A DNA stretch of 64,000 nt from Brevundimonas vesicularis NBRC 12165 (GTDB lineage Bacteria > Pseudomonadota > Alphaproteobacteria > Caulobacterales > Caulobacteraceae), in NCBI RefSeq assembly GCF_001592205.1, contig NZ_BCWM01000009.1, positions 1 to 64,000 on the forward strand. The letters are read 5' to 3'. Under the pieces are notes generated by a model. The model was not told the origin of the DNA. It worked only from the letters and a program-made list of their open reading frames with translations, and did no database searches. Made by a program: the position numbers and the translations under genes. Below are positions 27,205 through 37,821 of the stretch, in pieces. Numbering within the stretch: the first letter of the stretch is position 1; each line of letters begins with the position of its first letter.

Positions 27205-28327
27205 TCAGTCCACGCTCGATCCGCGGGTCTCGCCGACCCGCTGGGCCAGGGCCGCGCCCATGAAGGCGTCCAGGTCGCCGTCCAGCACGCCTTGGGTGTC
27301 CGAGGTCTCAACTTCGGTCCGCAGGTCCTTCACCATCTGATAGGGCTGCAGGACATAGGAGCGGATCTGGTGGCCCCACCCGATGTCGGTCTTGGCGTCG
27401 GCCAGCGCCTGAGCCGCCGCCTCACGCTTCTGCAGTTCCAACTCGTACAGGCGCGCGCGCAGCATCTTCCACGCCATTTCGCGGTTCTGGTGCTGCGACC
27501 GGCCGGCCTGGCAGGCCACGACGGTGTTGGTCGGGGTGTGCGTCAGGCGCACGGCCGAGTCGGTCTTGTTGATGTGCTGACCGCCGGCGCCCGAGGCGCG
27601 ATAGGTGTCGGTGCGCACGTCCGAGGGGTTGATGTCGATCTCGATCGCGTCGTCCACGACCGGCGACACCCCGATGGAGGCGAAGCTGGTGTGGCGCTTG
27701 GCCGCCGCGTCATAGGGGCTGATGCGGACCAGGCGGTGCACGCCCGACTCCGACTTCAGCCAGCCATAGGCGTTGGGGCCTTCAATCAGGATGGTGGCCG
27801 ATTTGACCCCCGCCTGCTCGCCCTCTTCGTGCGCCTCGATCGTGACCTCATAGCCGTGCGCCTTGGCCCAGCGGGAGTACATGCGCAGCAGCATGCCGGC
27901 CCAGTCGTTCGATTCGGTGCCGCCGGCGCCGGAGTTCACTTCCAGATAGGCGTCGTTGCCGTCGGCCTCGCCGGACAGCAGGGCTTCCAGCTCGGCGCGG
28001 GCGGCGCGTTCCTTGATGCCGCGCAGCGACGCGCGAGCGTCTTCCAGCGCGCCCTCGTCGCCTTCCTCGTCCGCCATCTCGGCCAGCATCACCCCGTCTT
28101 CGAGGTCCTGCTCCATCGCCTTGACGGTGTTGATCTTGCCTTCCAGCTGCGAGCGTTCGCGGCTGACGGCCTGGGCCTCGTCAGGCTTGTCCCACAGTGT
28201 CGGATCCTCGACCCGCGCGTTCAGCTCATCGAGCTTTCTTAGAGCGACATCCCAGTCAAAGACGCCTCCTGAGCAGAGCGACGCTCTGCTCGATGTCGGC
28301 CTTCATGGCCTCGACATCCGGTCTCAT
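27205..28327 (-). CDS. prfB: peptide chain release factor 2, with programmed +1 frameshift
   Basis: RF2 recognises UGA and UAA stops. The gene starts at ATG 28327 and reads 23 codons to an in-frame TGA at 28258-28256. A +1 shift at CTT-TGA-C then gives GAC TGG and continues to 27205, for 373 residues in all (E. coli 365). The catalytic GGQ is in [18 protein letters not shown] at about residues 248-250. The stop-recognition tripeptide position reads SPY (about 203-205) where E. coli has SPF. It lies directly behind the PBP1A gene but after a terminator. Confidence 0.95.
28255..28270 (-). promoter_or_regulatory. RF2 programmed +1 frameshift site
   Basis: Read leftward: AGGAGG (28270-28265), CGT, CTT (28261-28259), TGA (28258-28256), C. 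The internal Shine-Dalgarno lies three bases before the slippery CTT and the stop is UGA-C, the same layout as the known prfB autoregulatory site. Confidence 0.93.
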
Positions 28328-28398
28328 CGCAATCTCCGCGACACAACGCCCTTAAGCAGCGCGACCCGCAGCCGCGCGACAGGGCAGGATTAATGGAA

Positions 28399-28425
28399 AA
28401 CGGCGCGCCACGAGGACGCGCCGTT
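28399..28425 (-). terminator. terminator of the PBP1A gene
   Basis: AACGGCGCG (28399-28407) pairs with CGCGCCGTT (28417-28425). In the leftward direction it is followed by TTCC. Twenty-one bases after the stop of mrcA. A good stem with a short T-run. Confidence 0.65.
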
Positions 28426-28445
28426 CGAAAGCCCTACCTAGAGCT

Positions 28446-30860
<2,415 letters not shown>

Positions 30861-30920
30861 TGCGTACTCCGACGACGCGCCCCAGCAGGTGCTTTAGCCC
30901 GCGTCGCCCGCCGATGGCTA

Positions 30921-31052
30921 GACCTTGATCGGCTGGGGAGGAATCGCTCCGCGATTCCGTTGAAGCCGTGAATCAAGGTCTCGCTTGAACCTGGAGCCTG
31001 ATTCACCGCTACGTCGAAGCGCGAAGCGCTTCAACTCAAGCGGATCAGGCTC
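30921..31052. repeat. inverted pair of REP-like palindromic elements
   Basis: Element A (30921-30980) has the outer arms GACCTTGAT and ATCAAGGTC and an inner hairpin GAATCG-CTCCG-CGATTC. Element B (30994-31052) has the outer arms GAGCCTGAT and ATCAGGCTC and an inner hairpin GAAGCGC-GAA-GCGCTTC. The right flank of A (GTGAATCA) is the reverse complement of the left flank of B (TGATTCAC), so the two are related copies in opposite orientation, like a BIME. They fill most of the gap between mrcA and ohr. Confidence 0.75.
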
Positions 31053-31127
31053 TAGCCGCGATGCAACGCCCCCTTCCCGTCCGCCGTTAAGCTCCCATCT
31101 CAAGCATCCCAACCCAAGGAGCCTGCC

Positions 31128-31556
31128 ATGGAAGTTCTGTATCGCGCCCAATCGACGGCATCGGGCGGAGGCCGTGAGGACGGTCGATCCGCCACCGATG
31201 ACGGTAAGATCGACGTCAAACTGTCGACGCCGACCGAGATGGGCGGCAAGGGCGGCGACGGCACCAACCCGGAGCAGCTCTTCGCGACCGGATACGCCGC
31301 CTGCTACCTCGGCGCCCTGCGTCTGGTCAGCGGCAAGGCCGGCACGCCCGTCAGCCCCGACACCAAGGTCACCGCCGGCGTCGGCTTCGGCAAGAACACC
31401 AAGGGCGATGGCTTCAACCTGGATGTCGACCTGACCGTGACCGACCACGGCCTAGAGCAGGCCGTCATCGACGACCTGATCGAGAAGGCGCACCAGGTCT
31501 GCCCCTACTCCAACGCCACCCGCAACAACGTCGATGTTCGCCTGAGCGCGAAATAA
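31128..31556 (+). CDS. ohr: organic hydroperoxide resistance protein (Ohr, OsmC family)
   Basis: A 142-residue thiol peroxidase for organic and lipid hydroperoxides. Both catalytic cysteines are seen, in NPEQLFATGYAACYLGAL and in HQVCPYSNATRNN, the two Ohr signatures. Start ATG 31128 has AAGGAG upstream. No OhrR regulator is adjacent, which is less usual. It joins AhpCF and Bcp in the peroxide defence set of the window. Confidence 0.95.
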   Translation: MEVLYRAQSTASGGGREDGRSATDDGKIDVKLSTPTEMGGKGGDGTNPEQLFATGYAACYLGALRLVSGKAGTPVSPDTKVTAGVGFGKNTKGDGFNLDVDLTVTDHGLEQAVIDDLIEKAHQVCPYSNATRNNVDVRLSAK

Positions 31557-31568
31557 CCGACGCCAAGG

Positions 31569-31598
31569 GCCGCGCGCGTGTTGAGCCGCGCGCGCGGC
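31569..31598 (+). terminator. GC-only hairpin behind ohr
   Basis: GCCGCGCGCG (31569-31578) pairs with CGCGCGCGGC (31589-31598), with a 10-base loop and no T-run. It begins 13 bases after the ohr stop and 18 bases before the likely cobS start. Probably an mRNA end or stability element. Confidence 0.35.
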
Positions 31599-31615
31599 GC
31601 CTCTAGATGAGGTCC

Positions 31616-32620
31616 ATGACCTCCCCGCTCGACGCCTCCCCCGATCCCCTGCTGACGCTCGAACCGCATCGCCGCGTGACCCTGCGCGAAGCCTTCGGCG
31701 TGGACAGCGACATGACCGTGCCCGCCTTCGACGAGCGCGACAGCCATGTGCCCGAGATCGACGAGGCCTATCGCTTCGATCCCCAGACGACGATCGCCAT
31801 CTGCGCCGGCTTCGCCTTCGACCGTCGCGTCATGGTCCAGGGCTATCACGGCACCGGCAAGTCGACCCATATCGAACAGGTCGCCGCCCGCCTGAACTGG
31901 CCCCTGGTGCGTGTGAACCTGGACAGCCACGTTAGCCGGATCGACCTGATCGGCAAGGACGCCATCGTCCTGAAGGACGGCAAGCAGATCACCGAGTTCC
32001 GCGAGGGCATCCTCCCCTGGTCGCTGCAACGCCCCATCGCCCTGGTGTTCGACGAATACGACGCCGGCCGGCCCGACGTGATGTTCGTGATCCAGCGCGT
32101 GCTCGAGGCCCAGGGTCGCCTGACCTTGCTGGACCAGAACCGCGTCATCCGCCCGAACCGCTATTTCCGCCTGTTCGCCACGACCAACACCATCGGCCTG
32201 GGCGACACCACGGGCCTGTATCACGGCGCGCAACAGATCAATCAGGCCCAGCTGGACCGCTGGAACATCGTCACCACGCTGAACTATCTCGATCACGACG
32301 TGGAGGCCGAGATCGTCGCCGCCAAGGTGCCCGAGTGGAAGGACGCCGAGGGCCGCCGCCGCATCGCCGCCATGGTCCGCGTCGCCGACATGACCCGCAA
32401 CGCCTTCATGAATGGCGACATCTCGACCGTCATGTCGCCCCGCACCGTCATCACCTGGGCCCAGAACGCCCAGATCTTCAACGACGACCTGGGCCTCAGC
32501 TTCCGCCTGACCTTCCTGAACAAGTGCGACGAACTGGAACGCCCGACCATCGCCGAGTTCTACCAGCGCGCCTTCGGCGAGGACCTGCCGGAAGCGGCGA
32601 CGCGAGTGAAGGTGGGATAA
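31616..32620 (+). CDS. cobS: cobaltochelatase subunit CobS (AAA+ ATPase)
   Basis: A 334-residue AAA+ protein matching CobS, the ATPase of the aerobic CobNST cobalt chelatase. Family features are [49 protein letters not shown] (Walker [10 protein letters not shown]), Walker [17 protein letters not shown], the sensor segment [13 protein letters not shown], and LDRWNIV. The start may be ATG 31616 or 31607; GAGG lies just before the later one. cobT, usually next to cobS, does not follow. CobS-like proteins also occur in organisms without full B12 synthesis, so the role should be kept open. Confidence 0.88.
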   Translation: MTSPLDASPDPLLTLEPHRRVTLREAFGVDSDMTVPAFDERDSHVPEIDEAYRFDPQTTIAICAGFAFDRRVMVQGYHGTGKSTHIEQVAARLNWPLVRVNLDSHVSRIDLIGKDAIVLKDGKQITEFREGILPWSLQRPIALVFDEYDAGRPDVMFVIQRVLEAQGRLTLLDQNRVIRPNRYFRLFATTNTIGLGDTTGLYHGAQQINQAQLDRWNIVTTLNYLDHDVEAEIVAAKVPEWKDAEGRRRIAAMVRVADMTRNAFMNGDISTVMSPRTVITWAQNAQIFNDDLGLSFRLTFLNKCDELERPTIAEFYQRAFGEDLPEAATRVKVG

Positions 32621-33253
32621 ATGTCTGCAGCGTTGCTGTCCGCCCTGATACTCAGCGCGATATCGGCACAGGCCACCGTGGACAACACGGTGTCCGACGC
32701 CTTCGTGGTCGAAGACGGCGGCCTTCGGCATGCAACTTCCGGCTTCTTTTGTCCGTCGCGCATACCCGATGCGACCCTATCAGCATCTCGTCTTGGCGCA
32801 CCGGGCGACGCCACAGCGGAGGGGGCTTATTGCGAATATGAGGAAGCTGGGAAGCCCGTCGCCTATCTGAGATTCTCAAGAGCAAGCGGCCCGCCCCTGA
32901 CGGATCAATATTGCCAGTCTCTGCCGCAAGCCCTGAAGCTTCAAATGGGGCCAATGCTTCCGGGCATTCGTCAATATGATCAGGTCGGGCCTTGGCCAGA
33001 AGGCCTTGCCCCGCCTTCAGTCGACGGCGAGCCAATCGCGCCCTTAACCTGTACCTTGTCGCGACCGCCTCGCATCGTCATCCAGTCGACTGCGGCGTTC
33101 ACTCGTGCGGGTTGGACGGTGACTGCGATCGGAACCCCGATACCGCCCCCATGCTGCAATGGTCACAGTGGCCTTCGGCTGATCGCAAAGGACATGCTCA
33201 GCTTGGTCCTCATCATCGAGACGGCGGCGTCCTACAGGGCGCCCACGACCTAG
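32621..33253 (+). CDS. secreted protein of unknown function
   Basis: A 210-residue protein starting directly at the base after the cobS stop; the GAAGGTGGG at the end of cobS can serve as ribosome site. It has an N-terminal signal peptide (MSAALLSALILSAISAQA), and several scattered cysteines including a CC pair, suggesting disulfides in the periplasm. No family recognised. Codons are less GC-biased than in cobS, a possible sign of transfer. It occupies the place where cobT often stands. Confidence 0.65.
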   Translation: MSAALLSALILSAISAQATVDNTVSDAFVVEDGGLRHATSGFFCPSRIPDATLSASRLGAPGDATAEGAYCEYEEAGKPVAYLRFSRASGPPLTDQYCQSLPQALKLQMGPMLPGIRQYDQVGPWPEGLAPPSVDGEPIAPLTCTLSRPPRIVIQSTAAFTRAGWTVTAIGTPIPPPCCNGHSGLRLIAKDMLSLVLIIETAASYRAPTT

Positions 33254-33281
33254 GCTTTGGCAGCCCAACAAGCTTCGTCTA

Positions 33282-33641
33282 TCAGCCCCGCGCCTCTTCA
33301 CCGCCGCCGATGAAGGCGCCGGCGATCCAGCTGACGACGCCGGTCACGATGGCCGCACCGATGCCGGCCCACAGGCCGTCGACGCGGAAGCCGTCCAGCA
33401 AGATGGAGGTCAGCCCGATCATTGCGGCGTTCACGACCAGCAGGAACAGTCCAAGGGTCACGACGGTAATCGGGAAGGTCAGCACGACCAGGATCGGCCG
33501 CACAAAGGCGTTGACCAGGCCCAGAATGATAGCGGCCGCGATCAGCGATCCGGTGCTGGTGAAATCGACGCCCGGCACGATCTGGGCGGACAGCCAAAGG
33601 CCCGCCATGGTGACCAGCGCTTGGATGATGAAACGGATCAT
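33282..33641 (-). CDS. phage holin family 4 / YvlD-like membrane protein
   Basis: A 119-residue inner-membrane protein with four hydrophobic helices and the signature GLVNAFVRPILVVLTFPITVVTLGLFLLVVNAAM, the core of the Phage_holin_4_2 (YvlD) family. Despite the name it is usually a housekeeping membrane protein of unknown role. ATG 33641 has GAGGG upstream; a TTG at 33662 would extend it by seven residues. Confidence 0.9.
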   Translation of the reverse strand: MIRFIIQALVTMAGLWLSAQIVPGVDFTSTGSLIAAAIILGLVNAFVRPILVVLTFPITVVTLGLFLLVVNAAMIGLTSILLDGFRVDGLWAGIGAAIVTGVVSWIAGAFIGGGEEARG

Positions 33642-33749
33642 GACGGCCCTCGTTACGTTCAAGCGTGACCATAATGCACGAGGTGGACGAAGGCTCCCCC
33701 TTAGCAGACGGCGCTGCTATCGAAGGTCCGAACCGCACGGAGACCGCCC

Positions 33750-34187
33750 ATGAGCCTGCACGGCGCCTATGACACCAACAACATCTTCGCCAAGATCCTG
33801 CGCGGCGACATTCCGTCGGTGAAGGTGTGGGAGGACGACCACGTCCTGGCCTTCATGGACGTGTTTCCCCAATCGGAAGGCCACATCCTGATCATCGCCA
33901 AACAGTCCCAGGCGCGTAATCTGCTGGAGATCGCGCCCGAACTGCTGGCCCGCGTGACCGCCGCCCTGCAACGCACGGCCAAGGCGGTCGAGAAAGCGCT
34001 GAAGCCTGAAGGCCTGTCGATCCTGCAGTTCAACGGCGAGGCGGGCGGACAGACGGTCTTCCATCTGCATTTCCACATCGTGCCGCGCTGGGCCGATCGC
34101 GAGATGAAGGGTCACGGCCATGCGCCGATGGCGGATACGGCGACGTTGCAAGCGCTGGCCGACCGGATCGCGGCCGAACTGGACTAG
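33750..34187 (+). CDS. HIT family protein (Hint-like nucleotide phosphoramidase)
   Basis: A 145-residue histidine-triad hydrolase of nucleotide-phosphoramidate bonds. The N-terminus NIFAKILRGDIPSVKVWEDDHVLAFMDVFPQSEGH and the triad HLHFHIVPRW are clear. Its stop overlaps that of regA (convergent, four bases). Confidence 0.94.
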   Translation: MSLHGAYDTNNIFAKILRGDIPSVKVWEDDHVLAFMDVFPQSEGHILIIAKQSQARNLLEIAPELLARVTAALQRTAKAVEKALKPEGLSILQFNGEAGGQTVFHLHFHIVPRWADREMKGHGHAPMADTATLQALADRIAAELD

Positions 34188-34720
34188 GTGACGCGGCGCT
34201 TTTCCAGCTTTCGCGCCAGGGTGCGGCGGTGCATGCCCAGCCGGCGCGCCGCCTCTGAGATGTTGAAGTCGGTCTCCACCAGCGTCTCGTGGATCCGCTC
34301 CCACTCCAACGTCTTGATCGAAGTGGGGCGCGTGCCCAGCGGCGTCTCGGCGTCGCCGTCCGCCCGGCCGAACGCGGTTTCGATGTCATCGGTGCTGGCG
34401 GGCTTGGCCAAATAGTGCCGGGCGCCCAGCTTGATCGCCTCGACCGCCGTAGCGATGCTGGCGAAGCCGGTCAGGACGACGATGTTCATCTCGGGGTCGA
34501 AGGCGTGAAGAGCCTCGACGCAGGTCAGGCCGGAATGGCCACCCAGCTTCAAATCGACGACCGCATAGCCGGGGCGATGCGTCTTCAGAACCTCGGTCAT
34601 CTGGTCGGGACTGGCGGCGCTGACGACCGTATAGCCACGCCGTTCGAACGAGCGTCGCAGGGTGGTCGAAAACGACTCGTCGTCCTCGACGATCAGCAGC
34701 AATCTGGCGTCATCGGTCAT
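34184..34720 (-). CDS. regA: redox response regulator RegA/PrrA/ActR type
   Basis: A 178-residue response regulator. The receiver domain has the acidic pair in LLIVEDDESF, the phospho-acceptor Asp in YAVVDLKLGGHSGL and the lysine in YLAKPAS. A short linker leads to a Fis-type helix-turn-helix at the C-terminus (ISEAARRLGMHRRTLARKLEKR). Length and layout are those of RegA, which controls respiration and other redox processes. It overlaps regB by 11 bases, so the pair is co-translated. Confidence 0.93.
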   Translation of the reverse strand: MTDDARLLLIVEDDESFSTTLRRSFERRGYTVVSAASPDQMTEVLKTHRPGYAVVDLKLGGHSGLTCVEALHAFDPEMNIVVLTGFASIATAVEAIKLGARHYLAKPASTDDIETAFGRADGDAETPLGTRPTSIKTLEWERIHETLVETDFNISEAARRLGMHRRTLARKLEKRRVT

Positions 34721-36041
34721 GCGCGATCTCGTCCGTCGGAGCCAACGCCGAAAGCGGTAGGGTCAGACGCACTTCTGCGCCGCCCGCCGGGGGATTGGAG
34801 GCTTCTACCCGTCCGCCCAGCGACCGGATCACATTCATGAGCAGAAAGAGGCCAAGACCGGCGCCGGGCCTGGGCTTGGTCGAGTTGTAAGGCTTGCCCC
34901 AAGCCTGAAGGATCGCCGGCGGGAAGCCCGGTCCGTCGTCGCGGACCGCGATGCCGAAATCCTCGTCCGTGCGTGTCGTGGTCACGGTGATGCGGCTCGC
35001 TCCGGCCTCGACCGCATTGTCGAACAGCACGCCCAGCACCTGACGCAGGGCCGGGTCGGCGATGATTGATGGGTTCTGGGCCAGCTCGTCGCGGATCTGC
35101 ACCGCCACACCGTCGCCGCTCCAGCTGGCCACCACATCGGCGACGAAGGCGCGCAAGGTGGTGCGCTCAGGCGCCTGTCCCCTCGCCTCGCCGGCCGACA
35201 TCAGAATGCCGGTGACGATGGCCTTGCAGCGTTCGACCTCGGCCCGCATCACCGTCATGTCCTGGGCCAGGTCGGCGTCCTGGGTCAGGGCCGGCATCCG
35301 CTTCCAGTCGCTGAGGATCACCGACAGCGAAGCCAACGGTGTTCCCAGCTCATGCGCTGCGCCCGACGCCAGCAGGCCCATGCGGACGATATGATCATGC
35401 TCTGCCGTCTGTTGTCGCAGGGCGGCCATAGAGGCGTCGCGCTCGCGCAGGTTCTGGCTGATCCGGGTGACGAACAGCACCAGCAGCACGGCCATCAGCA
35501 CGAAACAGATCAAACTGCCCTGAAGATAGAGGCTGAGCAGCGAATCCTCGCGCGCCGGCGGCAGGTTCAGCGGGCGGGAATGCAGGCCCAGCCCGGCGAA
35601 ACACAGGCTGGTGATGGCGATCAGCGCCCAGGCATAGACCGGCGCCAGCAGCACGGCCCCAAGAACGACTTGCAGCAGATACAGCGCCACGAACGGATTG
35701 GCCGCGCCCCCGGTCAGGAAAAGCAGCCAGGTCAGGGCCGCCACATCCGCCAGAAGGGCGATCATCAGCGCCTGGTCCTCGACCTCCTGCGTGCGAACGG
35801 TCAACGGCGCGCTGACCAGATTGACCAGCACCAAACCCGCCGGCGCCGCCAGCAACCACAGCACCGGCAGCGGGATCCGCATCACGTACTGGACCAGCAG
35901 GATCGTCGCCACCTGCCCGGCGACCGCCAGCCAGCGCAACTGGATCAGCAGCAGCATGTTGCGGCGGTTGGCCCCGCCGTGGGTCGCGACACCACCTCTG
36001 AGCCCCAGGCCCAGTAGCCTTTGTAAAGTTGTCGTCGTCAC
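34710..36041 (-). CDS. regB: redox sensor histidine kinase RegB/PrrB type
   Basis: A 443-residue membrane kinase. Six hydrophobic segments lie in the first 200 residues, introduced by LLLIQLRWLAVAGQ. The quinone-binding motif GGxxNPF is present as LTGGAANPFVALYLLQ. The phospho-histidine is in SGAAHELGTPLASLSVI, and the ATP-binding domain shows FDNAVEAGA, DDGPGFP and GAGLGLFLL. GTG 36041 overlaps the SURF1 stop as GTGA. Known RegB proteins sense the oxidation of the ubiquinone pool. It is encoded in the same run as the quinol oxidase. Confidence 0.93.
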   Translation of the reverse strand: MTTTTLQRLLGLGLRGGVATHGGANRRNMLLLIQLRWLAVAGQVATILLVQYVMRIPLPVLWLLAAPAGLVLVNLVSAPLTVRTQEVEDQALMIALLADVAALTWLLFLTGGAANPFVALYLLQVVLGAVLLAPVYAWALIAITSLCFAGLGLHSRPLNLPPAREDSLLSLYLQGSLICFVLMAVLLVLFVTRISQNLRERDASMAALRQQTAEHDHIVRMGLLASGAAHELGTPLASLSVILSDWKRMPALTQDADLAQDMTVMRAEVERCKAIVTGILMSAGEARGQAPERTTLRAFVADVVASWSGDGVAVQIRDELAQNPSIIADPALRQVLGVLFDNAVEAGASRITVTTTRTDEDFGIAVRDDGPGFPPAILQAWGKPYNSTKPRPGAGLGLFLLMNVIRSLGGRVEASNPPAGGAEVRLTLPLSALAPTDEIAHDR

Positions 36042-36736
36042 GACCTGTTGCCCCTGCCGTCGCGCAGGAACAGCCACAGACCGACCAGGGTCAGCAGCGC
36101 CATGCCGAACCAGGTCAAGGCATAGACGAGATGGCTGTTGGCGAACCGGATCACCGTCAGCCCTCCGCGCGGCCATCCGCCTGGGTTCGGACTGGCGTCC
36201 GCATCAATGAAATAGGGCGCGACGGTCGACAGGCCGCGCCGCGCAGCGATCGCCGCGACGTCACGAGAGCGCCAGCGATCACCGACGGGATCATTGGCGC
36301 GCAGGAAGCCGCCCTTCGGCTCGGTGATCCGGAGCAGTCCCGTCACACTCTGCGGCCCGTCGACCTGACCATCGGCGCGCACGGCCGGATCCCGTCGGCC
36401 TGCCGGCACGAAGCCCCGATTGATCAGGACGGTGAAGCCCCGGTCGTCAACCAGGGGCGTCATGACCCAGAAGCCACCGCCGGCGTCGGTCACCGCCTGA
36501 ACCAGGGTTTCCTTGTCATGCAGGAGTCGACCGTGAACCGTGACGCGGCGGTACTGATCCTTGTCGCGCGTCACGCCGGCCCATTGGGTCGGGCGAGGCG
36601 CTGGGACGGCGGCCGCGTGAACGCGCGCATCCACCTGGGCGATCAGATTAGTCTTCCAGGCCAGGCGCTGAACCTGCCACCCGCCCAGCGCCAGAAAGCC
36701 GACAAACAACGCCACGCCCACGACCACGACCGCCAT
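36038..36736 (-). CDS. SURF1 family oxidase assembly protein
   Basis: A 232-residue protein with two membrane helices, one at each end (VVVVGVALFVGFLALGGWQVQRL and YALTWFGMALLTLVGLWLFLRD), with a periplasmic domain between them holding FTVLINRGFVPAGRRDPAV, the SURF1 pattern. SURF1 helps heme insertion into heme-copper oxidases. It follows cyoD by 67 bases and overlaps regB by four (GTGA). An arginine-rich in-frame stretch upstream of ATG 36736 has no start codon, and no good ribosome site is visible. Confidence 0.92.
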   Translation of the reverse strand: MAVVVVGVALFVGFLALGGWQVQRLAWKTNLIAQVDARVHAAAVPAPRPTQWAGVTRDKDQYRRVTVHGRLLHDKETLVQAVTDAGGGFWVMTPLVDDRGFTVLINRGFVPAGRRDPAVRADGQVDGPQSVTGLLRITEPKGGFLRANDPVGDRWRSRDVAAIAARRGLSTVAPYFIDADASPNPGGWPRGGLTVIRFANSHLVYALTWFGMALLTLVGLWLFLRDGRGNRS

Positions 36737-36803
36737 GCGGACGGATCGCGAACGTCTGGCCTTGCCGCCGGCCGGGACTGAGGATGGATCCGTGATCTCG
36801 ACC

Positions 36804-37199
36804 TCAGCCGCCCATCTGCGCCATGTCGTGCGTCATGGGCATCATGTTGGTGTTCAAGTGGTACATGACCCACAGCGAACCCGACAGGGCGATGACAACC
36901 ACGATGATGGTGAAGATCAGCGCCAGCATGATCCAGCCGCCCTCGGACTTGGAGTTCATGTGCAGGAAGTAGATCATGTGGACCACGATCTGCACCACGG
37001 CGAAGCCCATGACGATCAGGGCCGTCGCCTGGGTCGGCAGGACGCCGGTCATGACCAGGGCGAACGGGATGGCCGTCAGGATCACTGACAGCACGAAGCC
37101 GATCATGTAGCTCTTGAAGGAGCCGTGATTGTGCCCCTCGTGGCCCAGGCGGTCGGTCTCGTGAGACTCCGGCGAATGGTCGTTCATGTCGGCGCTCAT
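36804..37199 (-). CDS. cyoD: cytochrome bo3 quinol oxidase subunit IV
   Basis: A 131-residue subunit with three membrane helices after a His/Glu-rich N-terminus. It has the family sequence GSFKSYMIGFVLSVILTAIPFALVMTG and VVQIVVHMIYFLHMNSKSEGGW. A methionine-rich tail ends the chain. It overlaps cyoC by four bases. It stabilises the oxidase complex in the inner membrane. Confidence 0.95.
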   Translation of the reverse strand: MSADMNDHSPESHETDRLGHEGHNHGSFKSYMIGFVLSVILTAIPFALVMTGVLPTQATALIVMGFAVVQIVVHMIYFLHMNSKSEGGWIMLALIFTIIVVVIALSGSLWVMYHLNTNMMPMTHDMAQMGG

Positions 37200-37819
37200 C
37201 GCAGCATGCCCAGCAGATAGACGAAGGTGAAAACGCCGATCCAGATGACGTCAAGGAAGTGCCAGAACATCGACAGGCACATCAGGCGGCGTTTGTTGGC
37301 GGGGATCAGGCCCTTCATGCTGACCTGAACCATCAGCGTCACCAGCCAGATGATGCCGAAGGTGACGTGCAGGCCGTGGGTGCCCACCAGGGTGAAGAAG
37401 GCCGACAGGAAGGCGCTGCGTTGCGGAGTCGCGCCCTCATGGATCAGGTGCGCGAACTCGTAGAGTTCGATCCCCAGGAACGCCAGGCCGAACAGGCCGG
37501 TGATCGCCAGCCAGACCAGCGTCTGACGCTGGTTGTTCCGATCCATCGCCAGCATGGCGAAGCCATAGGTGATCGACGAGAACAGCAGCATGGCGGTGTT
37601 GATCGCCACCAGCTCCAGGTCGAACAGCTCCTTGGGCCCCGGCCCGGCGGCGTAGTTGCCGCCCAGCACGCCGAACACGGCGAACAGCATCGCAAAGATG
37701 AGGCAGTCGCTCATCAGATAGAGCCAGAAGCCCAGCATGGTGCTGGAGCCTTCCTCGTGGTGCGGCTCCTCTTCCAGGTGGAAGACGGTCCGGTCGATCT
37801 CGGTCGCAGTCGCGCTCAT
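37196..37819 (-). CDS. cyoC: cytochrome bo3 quinol oxidase subunit III
   Basis: A 207-residue subunit with five membrane helices. It opens with a short acidic, His-rich cytoplasmic part (EEEPHHEEGSST), then LGFWLYLMSDCLIFAMLFAVF, and ends FWHFLDVIWIGVFTFVYLLGML, the COX3/CyoC signature. It sits between cyoB and cyoD, coupled to cyoD. Confidence 0.96.
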   Translation of the reverse strand: MSATATEIDRTVFHLEEEPHHEEGSSTMLGFWLYLMSDCLIFAMLFAVFGVLGGNYAAGPGPKELFDLELVAINTAMLLFSSITYGFAMLAMDRNNQRQTLVWLAITGLFGLAFLGIELYEFAHLIHEGATPQRSAFLSAFFTLVGTHGLHVTFGIIWLVTLMVQVSMKGLIPANKRRLMCLSMFWHFLDVIWIGVFTFVYLLGMLR

Positions 37820-37821
37820 GA

